A stretch of 64,000 bases of DNA from Pycnopodia helianthoides (taxonomy: Eukaryota; Echinodermata; Asteroidea; Forcipulatida; Asteriidae): contig CM063245.1 of assembly GCA_032158295.1 (NCBI GenBank), positions 26,035,726 to 26,099,725 of the forward strand, in the 5' to 3' direction. The notes below the pieces were generated by a model that saw only the letters and a list, made by a program, of their open reading frames with translations, made no database searches and was not told where the DNA came from. Positions 31,801 to 43,800 of this stretch are shown piece by piece. Each line of letters starts with the position of its first letter. Position 1 is the first letter of the stretch. The position numbers were made by a program, and so were the translations under genes.

Positions 31801-34800
31801 TCCATATTCTTGATTCACAGCAAGCACCAACGGTAAACAAAGCCTTGGAAAGACTGATTAGACCAGAGATGCTTGATGGAGAGAATCTCTATCAGTGCAA
31901 GAAGTAAGTCAAAACACACCATCTTGTTCCACTTCCATTCAAATCAACAATAACCATACTGAGGCTGGAAGGGAAAAACAGTCTGGAGTATATGAGTACT
32001 GATTAACAGGCCTGGATTATTTCATCTTCTTTATTGGTAAATCTTACTTTTGAAGGGGCACCAAGCCAAGACCAGGGCAGCAGAGGCCATGGCCTTTGCA
32101 GCCGGGTGTAATACCAGGCCTGGATTAAAAGGTGCATCACTTGTTTTTTAACCCAACGAATCTTGACGGTGGATGACGTTTTAAAACAAAGAAACTTTTA
32201 ATCGTTTATGCCATACAAAATTTACAAAATACTTACCGTTTTTTTCTGCTGGTAATTTGAGATGATGTCAGGTCCTGACCTCGACTTATTTGTCTCTTTT
32301 AACTCACTAAATTTCTAATCTTGTGGATGGATTTTTGTCTCCAGTGTTCTTAAATAAAAGCTTAGAATTCCTGGACTTAGGAATCAGCTATCTAATATTT
32401 AAGTCAATATTTTATCATCGATTGGAAAATATATGGGCGATCCATCTTCAACCTCTGTGCTGTATTTATTTTTTTCGTAACTTTTTGAAGTATCATTTTC
32501 CTTTGAAAATATGGTTGTCACAAAGAAAGACTTGGTACACAAAGAAAAAGCAACAAAGATTCTCATAATGAGATTGATGCTCTGAACCGCAGAACTCAGC
32601 CGTAAGCCATGGCTGATATGGTATGGTATGCTGGGATTTCGGAACACTCGGTCTTACCTCCTATTGAGCCGAATACAGTGATAAACAATGGTGGCAGCCT
32701 GTCCATTCTTGTAAGCCACATTTGTATAACAAAAGGAAAAAGGTCTGGAATCAGGAATTACACAATAACCTCCGGAAAAGGGAGATTGCGAGCATGAATT
32801 CCAGTACCCTCTGTCCCTCTTTGCATGGAGGGAAATTAAACGTAGTAAGACGGGTGCACGCTGTGCACGCTACAGAATGTAATGTCAAGGTGAATCTAAA
32901 TATCAACCAGTCAGCTGACTGCAAAAAATAGAGGGCGCTTCAAGTTGTTCTGGGCATTGAAAAATGTCCGCTGTAAGCAAGTTTGGAAAGATTTGGCGTG
33001 TAAACAAGTCATCCGACATGATGGGTTAAGACCCTAACTAAATAGATATAAATACCTTATCAGTATAAGACTTTTTCAGCAACTTACAATGAAGGGAAAG
33101 AAAACAAAGTGTTTGATTTGATTTGATTTCAGGTGTAACCGAAAGGTGCAGGCACAGAAAAGGTTCACGGTTCAACGGGCTCCACACGTACTTACACTTT
33201 GTCTTAAGAGGTAAATCAAATATTGTAATTACAAGAAACTTTTGATTGAATGATTGTGAAATATTCTGATCCTTGGCTACATGCGTCAACAACAGGCATG
33301 TGATTGCCCAGGAGTTTTCCTAATTTCAGGATTTTCTCAAACCTTGAGCCTTCAAGTATTAAATGTCAAGTTACTTGACATTTGAAATTAAAAAGTTGCA
33401 TCCCGTGTGCTGCCCCTTCCCAGGTTGTATCGTAAACTTGGGTGATCCCTGGCTACACGGCAGTTAACAGTTGCATGGCTTCTGACTGGCGACCCGGACA
33501 AAGATATTGACAAAATAGGGAGACCGCCAACATAAGGCTAGATAGCTCAGTTGGTAGAGAGCAGCTACGTTTCTGGAGGTCGTTGGTTCAAATCCTGCTC
33601 TGTCAATTTTTCTTTGTTCAACCCCAAACCCTTCAAGTATTAGTTGAAAGAAGTAAAGTAGTCACCAAAGGCAGAAAGAAATAGTCCACATTATGTCCAA
33701 ACCTGTAGTGTTGTATTTCTGGTGATGCACAGAGTCTGTAAACCTCATGAATTGTAAGCATGTGGAAAGTTCCGGTGTCATAGGGAATCCTGTCCCCCGG
33801 AGATTCTGTCCCCCATACGGGAAATTAACATGGGCTGAAGGAGGATGATTCAAAAGAGGGTTGCTATCAGTAGAAGCTTGTACACAGTTCGTTGTATGGG
33901 GGGAGGGGGGGACAAATCTCCTGCCACACGGGTCTAGAATAAGGGGAACTCAGTCTCCAAGCCTTTATTGTAGGAATTTTCACATTCGTTCAATCTCATC
34001 CCTGGAACAACAATGGGAGACTTTGGGACAGTAGGTGCGGTAGATCAACCAAGTTAACTTCTATTGTTTACGTAGTTCTTAGTTAGTTTCTGTGAACATT
34101 GGATTTACTTGGTAAGTCTGCTGCCACCTAGTGTCCTAAAAGTCACTAAAGCCTGGTTCATACTTCCTGCGAAAGTGAATGCAAAGCGAATATTGACGTT
34201 TTTCGCTGCAAATAATTTGCAACTATTCGTTGCGAGTTTGTGACGTCAATATTCGCTTCGCATTCGCAGGAAGTATGAACCGGGCTTTAGTGGTAGATTT
34301 GTGTAACAATAACGTGATGATTGTCTTTGTTTATGTTTAGATTTGACTTCAACCGATTTACCACGGGGAAAATCAACAAAGAACTTGCTTACTCTGATCA
34401 CCTCAATCTGAGACCATACATGAGTGACCCTAAGGTAAGATGGACCCTCCATCCTCACCAAGGTTTGAAACTCAAGGCCTTGTATAATGTTTCAGTTTGC
34501 TTGTAAATTTGAAATTTCAGGGCTTGAATTAGGGGGAAATCGTTATGACTGCAGGGCTTGTAGCTTCAAAATTTTACTGGACCAGAATTTACTTTACAAG
34601 ACCAGAACCAAATGAGCAAGAATTTCAAATGTAATTGCAACTGTTTTTGTAACAACCACTAGGAGAATATTTCATTTGTCTTAAGGTATTAAGTATGCTT
34701 CAATACTCAACACAATTTGCGTTATTTTTTGACCGTGAGAGGGCGTGTGTGAACCAAATTTACGTCGTGCAAAATAAGTAAAGCTAAGTGGTATTTTTGC

Positions 34801-37800
34801 CACTGTTGTCAGCATTAATATTTATTTGGTAATTGATACGAGAAAACAACATACAGGCAGTCATGATAAGATAAAACTGTTGTTGTGATACATGGATATT
34901 CTCCCTTGAAAGTCGCCCCCATGTGGTAAAAAATACGTCAGTTGAAAGATATTTACGAGACTCGATGTCAACGTTTAAACCTCATTTTCTTTTTCATTAC
35001 CCAGTATCGTATTTAGCATTGAAAAACACAAGACGGCCGGACTTGTCGGCTTGAGTTTACCGGCCCGAGGCTAAAATCACTGGCCTCGGGCCAACAGTCC
35101 AACAAGCCCAGAATTAAGTCGTGTCAACTATGCCATTTTCATTAACCCATCCACTCCAAGGTTCAATATATATATTTTATTAACCACAAAAAAAAACTTG
35201 GCACAAAACAAATTTTCTTTAAAAGGTTACCAGCCAAACTGCCATGTCATTCCCTGGTAGGACCTTACTTGGTTAACCTAAACGGAAAGTGATTCAGAAA
35301 AATTTCAGCTGAAAGAGAGGCTCCAAGATTAGATTCAGTTTTGTGATCCTCTCATTTTCAAATACATAAAGTCCTCATGAAATTAGGGGCAAAATTCAAG
35401 TCTTTCACCTCAGGTTAATGCCACTATGTTTGAAATCATTCAAGTGCTATTTTTTTCAAATCCAAAAATTGTGTTTGATATGACTCCACATTTAAAATAA
35501 ATGGTCTGAAATTTTTTTTCCAGAGAATTTTCAATTCTTTCCTGAGTTTTGTTGAAACTCAATCAAAACGACATTGAATTTGATCTTTTGACTCGTGCAA
35601 AAATTCCTCATTGGAATGTACAGACCCATTTGTTTTTGATTGACGATGATTTCATGTTTCAAACTTCGCTCTAAAAGAGTATCTAATAAAATGCCATTGT
35701 GACACCATTTTAACGTGAGGTTCGAGACATGTCACTTTTTCCCAACTTTCATGAGGACTCTATCTATTGGAAATAATAATCACAACGAGTTTGACCTTAC
35801 AGAACCTCTTTAAGTAGCTTGATTAAGTAGCTTGATAAGCATAAATTTACCATGTGAATGATAAGATTGCTATCTCACAACTACGTTTGGTCTGGCAATT
35901 TACTGGCCAATCAGCTCTAGATTTCAACTGAACAAACAATTTTGGAATGAAAGTTTCTCCCAAATTACAAAGCATCCTAAAGATGCAGAGCAAGGACTCT
36001 GAAAGAGTCGGGAAACGTCGAATTAATTGTAAATTGACTCAAGTCTACTTCCTTCACCAAGGGTCCACCGATTATGTTTGAGCTCTACGCCGTTCTGAAA
36101 CACGAGGGCGCCTCGTGTAACTCCGGTCATTACTACTGCTTCGTCAAGGCAGCCAATCGGAGTTGGTACTGCATGAATGATGCCTTTGTCAGCCAAGTTA
36201 GTCTACAGAGGGTTCTCAACCAGAATGCCTATCTATTGTTCTACATTCAGAAGAGTAGCTTCAAGTCCCCTATGAATGGTGGGGAGGTAGGTTTCAGATG
36301 AACAATCTGTATTGTTTTTAAATTTGATTTGAAATTGTTTATTTATATTCGACCATTGCAGCCAACAGCTAAAAAACACTCCACACTGAAAATGGAAGCT
36401 AACTGCCCAAACCGAAGACAAGTGTGCCCAGTTTTGTTATACATGTGCACATGTCCAAGTTTCATGTTTACTCTTGTTACTGACTATATACTACTAATGC
36501 AGTTTGGCACGCTGATGATGCAGTGGTGGAATGTTTGTCTGACAGCCAGGTATTTTTGAGCAAAAGTGACGCCATTAGTGAGGAGTGCTATTGCCGTCTG
36601 ACCACATAAAAAGTTATGTTCAAAAGTGTACCAAAAGCTTTAAGATTAAAGGAACATTACAGAATTGGTTGTTGCTAACAAAACAGTTGCTGGCAGTGTA
36701 AGCACTTTATGTAATCCACCATATACATAAACTGACAAACCTGTAGAAGTTTGAGATCGATCGGCCATCTGGGTCACGAGAAAATAGTGAAAAACCAGTT
36801 ACACATTTGCATGAAATCATATAGGTTCAACAAATGAATAAAACGCTCACTGAGCGATAAACTCCAATCGGAAAATTAGTTTATTCATTTCTCATCAAAT
36901 ATGGCATTTCAGACAGAAATATTTCAGGGGATGTTTTCTACTATCATCATCATTAGACCGTGTAAGTTTCATACAAATCTGTGATCAAAAGTATATTTTA
37001 CAAGTTTTTTTCTTTTAAACAATTCTTTAAACAAAAACAATCAATGTAAACATTAGACAAACACAGTCAGTTGTAAATAAAGATAGCATTATAAAAGGCC
37101 AACACTAGCAAAAAAACCTACATTTATTGATATTATTGGACTTTAAAGGCAGGAGATACTTTGGGTAATTACTCAAGAAAGATGTAACCATACAAATTTA
37201 CTTGGTAAGGAGCACCTGAGAGCTGCTGATAGTATAAAACATTATGAGAAACAACTCCCTCTGAAGTAACGTGGTTTTTGAGAAAGAGGTAATATCTCAC
37301 TAAAATAATTGAATCTAAGAAATGCTTCAGGTTCAGGCATGTGAAAGCACACAATTCTACGTAATAAAGTTTGTTATTTTTGTGCATTGTTTTCTTGGAA
37401 CTTTGATGACCAATTGAGCCCAAATTTTCACTGCTTGTTGTTTTTATGCATATATTGGGATACACCAAGTGAAGATACTAGTCTTTGACAATTATCAAAA
37501 GTATGTCCTGCCTTTACAGGGCTAGAATTTGGGGGGAAAACCCACAAGACCGCAGGGCTTGTAGCTCAAAATATTTACTGGACCGGAAATTTGAGTACAA
37601 GACCAGAATTGAAGTGAGAAGAAAAAATGCCTACACAGGTTTATAATTGAACTGTTTGAATTTGAAAAAGCTCTAGAGAAGATTGATCTCATTTGTATAT
37701 TATGAGTAGTCTTTGATAATCCACAGAGTTGTACATGGTGTATCTCTCAGACTGAAAGTCAATATTTGAACACAATCACTAGACCGCCGGACTTGTCCGG

Positions 37801-40800
37801 ACATAAGTTTACTGGCCCAATCACTGGCCTCGGGCCAGCGGTCCAGTGTAAAATTCGAGCCCTGCTTTAAAAAAGTTCATCTTAAACCTTTTCTTTAGAC
37901 ATTTGACCATAATTCAAGGAAGTCAAGGTCGTACATCAACAAAAATAAATAAAGAATTCATCAACAATTCCAAAACATAAACAATAATTCGTGCGGTTTT
38001 ATAGAGATCGAACCAGAAGGATGCTGGGCATCCACCTATAACTAAAACTATTGCTGTCATTTTTAATCCTCAGCCCAAACGAGACGTGGTCCAGAATAAG
38101 CGCCCCAAGCCAGCAACGACAATGAGCAAACCTCAGTCCCTGTTCAATGGACCAGTCGGAATCCCTGTACCCAGGCCAGTGGCAAGCACACTACACCAGA
38201 AGAACCCGCTATTCAAGCCCACAATGATCACTGAGGGTAAAAACAACAAACCATTGAAGTTTAATCAGAATCACCTGCAACAACAACAGGAAGCAAAGCA
38301 TAATCTGTCTAAACTGAGCCCACTTCCAGCTCAACGCAGCAAGCTGTCCTTTCAATTCCGGAACAAAAGTGCAAATGTTGTTACTGCAAATTCTCAACCT
38401 CAGCAGCAGCAGCAGCAGCAGCAACCGCTGCTTGTTAAGAAACAGGACACTAATGCCACAGCGACTGCGCCATCCATAAATAACCCAGTGGTAACCGGTG
38501 CAGGTGACGCTCCACAGCAGCCCAAGCCCGAACAGACTGCAGCCACAAAGACCTTTTCACCTCTCCAAAACCAGACGTCTCCGCCGACTATCGCCTCCTC
38601 GACGACACAGAGCAAAGACTCGCTCCGACACATGCAGGGACTCGTCAAGCCCAAGCCAAGGTTACCCCAAGATGCTTCCAACATGAACGGTGTCTGCAAG
38701 AAGCCGCCTGCCTCATCTGGACTTGTCCCCTACACTGCAGAGGATTCAAACTCATCCTCCGGTGAGTCCGAGATGGACTACGATAACGTTGTTGCCCAGT
38801 TTTCAATGTCACAAGGTGGGGATGCTTCAAATCAAACTAAAAATTCCAACAAAAAACCTCTGGTCAAGTCTGAAGAAGCTCAGGGAGATGCTTCTGTCTC
38901 TAATGACAAAAGTAAAGAGAACCATGTTGATACCACGCCAATGAAACCACCAGCTGCTGCCAAAGGGTTACCTTTAGACAGTCTTCAACTCTCGCCAAGT
39001 CTTCTTAAGAAAGCAGGACTGGCTAACAGTACAAACCTTACGTCAATCCGTAAGCCGGACTCCCTCTGAAGTTGACGATCACAACGAACGGTCAGGCCCA
39101 GCGTACCAAATCGACGTCGCACTGGAGAGCGGCGGATTCCGACTCTCAAATTTCTCCCTCGCCTGCCTCCGACTGCAGTCTCCACAGCAACGTGTCAACC
39201 AACTCGACTAGTGAGTGGAATATCTTAGAGAAGAGAGATGCTCCACAAACGCCTCAAGATGTGAAGAAGGAGGCGGCTGTGTTTGGATGGAACATCTCTC
39301 CAGCTCCGTTCAAGAATTCTGAAAAACCTCCAGACTCGGAGGAACAAAGAACTAAGTTGATCGGACCAAAAATGGCTCTTGTTTTCGACGATGTGAGAGA
39401 CCAAAGCCCAGATAAGAAAAAAGTCCATGAACAACAAAAAATGGTTTCTGAGGATAAACTAGACGTATCCTTAAAATCAGAAAGTGTTTCCTCGGTAAAT
39501 GAGAATAAATCAAGTGCTCACAAAGACTGCAAACGTCAGACAATTTTGGAGAAATCAAATCTGAGAGATGAAACCCAGCAGGATGCGGTTTACCAAACGC
39601 CGTCAAAAGAGCAGATACTCAAGAAAGAGCCTAAGGAAGATTGTGAGGAAAGCATCTCTCCGAAGAAAAAGAAGAAGCGTAAGAAGGAACGTTCTCATCC
39701 GGGAAGTCCCCAGGAACCGGAGAGTTCATCCAAGGTCGGTGAACATAAAGGGCAGGCCAGTAGTGAAAGGGCAGAGGTCAGAGACGTTGAGCAGAGCTCA
39801 GAAAGGGAGAACGACACGCTGCAAAAACATAAGAAGAAGAAAAAGAAGAAGAAGAAAACCAAGGAGAAGAGAGAAAATGAGGATGTTGAGGAGGAGGAGG
39901 TTGAGGAATGGGTTGAACGTGTGATTGAACCGCATCAAGACAGCGATAAAGAACCACTTCTAAGCAATTCTAAAGTGAGTAAGTACGATTCAGACAGAGA
40001 CTGTCTTGACAAACATAAGACTTCCAAACAGAGAGACAGTTTACCACACGAAGAAATTGAACACAAACATTCAACGCCGCGCAAAGAAACAAAGCGCAAA
40101 GACAAGCACTCCTTATTGCGGCGTGCTCTGGAAACAAAAATCAAGCGTCATAATGAACGTCGTGCCAGTGAGAAACACAAGAAGAACTCCTCAAAACATG
40201 ACGACCACTACGCTCATGAACCAAATTCAAGCCGCAACATACCTCACAACGGTGACACATCTCACAAACATTCAAAGCACCACAAAGAGTCGCGGAAAAG
40301 ACATAGTTCGGACGATCGAAGCAGCTCAGATCACTCCGCCAAGGTGAGACGGATCGATAGAGACAGCCCTCTAAGCTCGCACCGCGAAAAGCACACTTAT
40401 AAGATTGACAAATCGGAGAGGCACAGCCATAGTTCAGATAATCAGTCAACTTCCAAACATTCAAGTCTTTACAAGGAGTACAGGGAGCAAAAACCACAAG
40501 GTGAAGATAAATTAAGTCTGCAAAAGGAGAAGAAGAAGAAACGGAAACACAGGGATGAAGACAGCGAGAGGAGATCACTTAAAGATCACAACGATGAGGA
40601 CTTTAAACCTGAGAAGAGAAAGAAGAAGAAGAAGAAGCATAGCTCATCAGACGACGAAGAGGATCGTAGCAGTAAAGTTACCTCACAGAAGTCAAGACAA
40701 GAAGGTAAAGCATTCTGAAGACTAAACTAACTTTTAAAACTTTCAAAACTTTAATTACGAGAAGTCCCCCTGATCCACAAAGCTAAAGTAGTAGTCCAGG

Positions 40801-43800
40801 TCGATTTCCTACCTACCGCCCAGGTAGTAGTTAATAAGCAGGACAGTTCTTTTCAGAACTGAGAAGTCTCCCGAATTCTGAAAATCTACTCCGCGGTAGT
40901 AGAACAAATAGCAAGACAAGTTTTCTAAAGAACAAAATCTACACAGCAAAGTAGATAATTATACACATGGTGTTACCGCAAACCGAATAAATATTGATAA
41001 CTCACCATGCAATGCCTCAAAAACCATATAACCATTTAAACGTTTTTAATTTATTGCATATTTTTACGATGGAAATGTTATGCAATAAAGTGCTTTTTAA
41101 AAATTGTTTACAAATTGAAAAGGAAGTACTTGAATATCAGTCAAAACAAATAGCCATTTATTGAGACTCCATTTTGCTTTAATACCAAATTAACAAGAAA
41201 TATTGCAATTGTAACAACTTTTCCTCAAGAGACACCTAATGGAGATATTTTGTCTGTACCTTTTTGTTAAATGTACTTTTAAATCATTGAATTTTTCTCT
41301 TGTGAATTTTGATGTGTTTATTTACTTTTTTTTGCACATTTATCGCAATTAAATTGTTGTCCTGTACTTTTAAAACCTACTTTTGTGGCGTGCAGTGGCC
41401 GAGCGGTTAAGAGCACAGGACCCGAGCTCTGGTGTTTCTGGAACAGCAGAATGTTGGTTTGAGTTCCGGTTGGTCTTGGCTCTTGTGTTCTTGAGCAAGA
41501 TACTTCACCATAATTGCTTTGTCCTTTGGATGGGCCATTAAGCCGTAGGTCCTGTGTTCTATTTTGGTAGGATTGGTAGTGCACGTAAAAGAATCAGGGT
41601 TCTGTCCAGGATTTCTTTAGTGGTGGAAAAATGTTTTCCTGAAAACCATTGCGAGATGGATCAGTTACACGGTAGATCATATAAATAGACTCAAATCAAA
41701 GAAGTACTCAAAATTCATGGCTTCGGACACCATTTTTACTGGTTAAAACCAAATTTGACATTTCGTTGAAAACGGAAATTGCAAGTGTCATTTAAAATTT
41801 TTGAAAATGTGTGGTGGACGGAAACAGAGAAAATTCTGCCAGTGGTGGTTGGGGAATCCTGAGTGCCAGGGCGGGTTTTCCGGCACCGACCACTGTGGGC
41901 AGAACCCTGGAACATCTATCGTGGAAGAGTAGGGGTTAACCCAGGTGTTTCTGGTTCACATAGCAAGCAATTTTGTTTACAGGTTTCCTCAGACTTGGGA
42001 GCTACAGTGATTAAGATCACTTATAAGGCATCCTTGGTTTTTTTTGACCAGAATTGTATAATAATAATAATCCATTTGAGACAGAAGAGTGCCTCTGAAT
42101 GAAACGCCCAATGAAAATAAGAATATAGATGAACCATTCAAATTGTGGTGTTTAGCCAACAGACTACTATCCGAATGAAGCCCGGTTCATACTTCCTGCG
42201 AATGCGAATACGAAGCGAATATTGACGTCACAACTCTGTTTTCGCTGCGAATAATACGCAAGAGTTGAGCACAGCTCAACTGCTGCGAATTATTTGTTGC
42301 GAATTTGTGATGTCAATATTCGCGTTGCATTCGCATTCGCAGGAAGTATGAACCGGGCTTAACAGATTCTGTTTTTGATGACTCAAATACTTAATGACTT
42401 CTTATCCTTCCCCAGTAGTTCCTGTCCAGCAATGGGACCACCACATTAAAGACAGTCATAAGAAACGGATAAAGACGAAGGTGATGATGAGGCGATCAGT
42501 AATTCATCTAAGACGCATACTTCATGGGATGGTTCGTACTCGTCCTCCAACGTTGCTGAGGAACTTGGCAAGACATCGCTGAAATCCTTTGGCCCATCAA
42601 GTAAGAAACCATTTGGAAAGTAAATCATTCTTTCCGATCTCTTTGATATTGTTTCTCAGCTTTTTGCCAACTCTGTATTCACATTAATTAATAATTTTAA
42701 TATTGATTTTTATTTTCAAATGTTGTTTACAGTGTTTTTGATTTGGTTTGACATGTTTCTTTCCAGTCTAGAGAAATAAATTGTTAATATTTGAGCTAAA
42801 AACTTAGATAGTCTGTATGTGGAGTTTTGTGTCTGAGCGGTCTGGCCCACTGGACTCAATTTCTGGTGGCCGAGTCGTCAGATTGTGGGTCCGAGTCCCA
42901 GACTGGTCAAACATGGTATTTGTGTCCTTGAGGAAGACATAAAATCATAATTTGCTTCTCTTCACCCAGGAGTATAAATTGAGACTTGTTGAGCTGAGTT
43001 GGTATTGTCTTTCATTAACCGCTAAGCACAAAACAGGCTGCCGAGGTTGTATACAGGAATGATTCAAAGTATGCCTGACCAGTGGGGATAATCATTTCTA
43101 GTACCTTGAGCACCTTATGGTAGGCCAGGGCTCGAATTTGACACTGGACCACAGGCCCGAGGCCAGTGATTTTAGCATTGGGCCAGTAAACTCATGACCG
43201 GACAAGTCCGGCGGTCTTGTGGTTTCAATTCAATAACAATTCATGCACATGTAGCTCACTCTATAATGTCTTGAACAGAAACAAATTATGTTCAAATGTT
43301 GACTTTGAGTAATGATTTGAACATAATACCCTTAAAGACAAATGAGGTAAATCTTCTCTATATGTCTAGTGCTTGTTCAATTAAATGCAAGTTAAACTGT
43401 GCAAGGAAGTCTTTCTCAGTATGAATCTGGTCTTGTAAAATTATTTCTGGTCCAGTAAACATTTTGAGATACAAGTCCTGTGGTCTTGTGGATTTTTCCC
43501 CCAAATTCGAGCCCTGTGTAGATGTATTCACTCTACAAGATTTAATTTTGTTATTTGTATTATTATTATTTCAAGTAGTATTTATCTAGAGGAAGTTAAC
43601 TTGCCCCCAATCAGAGGATCGTCCTTATTTCTGTTGAGGATTTAACAGCTGGGTATAACAGACTGTGATATCACTTGTTTCTACAGTCCTTTCTTGGGAT
43701 GGAGGTCGTAGCGCTCTGGATAACGAGGTTGATCACGACTCCAGGCAGAACAGACAGCGAGATCCGTACGAGGAAGACTTCGATAGAGGAAAAGTAGGCA

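Noticed and set aside
39054..39069. Programmed frameshift in the USP gene
   Set aside because: No slippery heptamer in the overlap; a missing base explains it more simply and a similar break occurs in exon 12.
41390..41475. Functional tRNA gene
   Set aside because: A and B boxes are present, but the acceptor and anticodon stems do not pair and the sequence is repeated with a SINE body.
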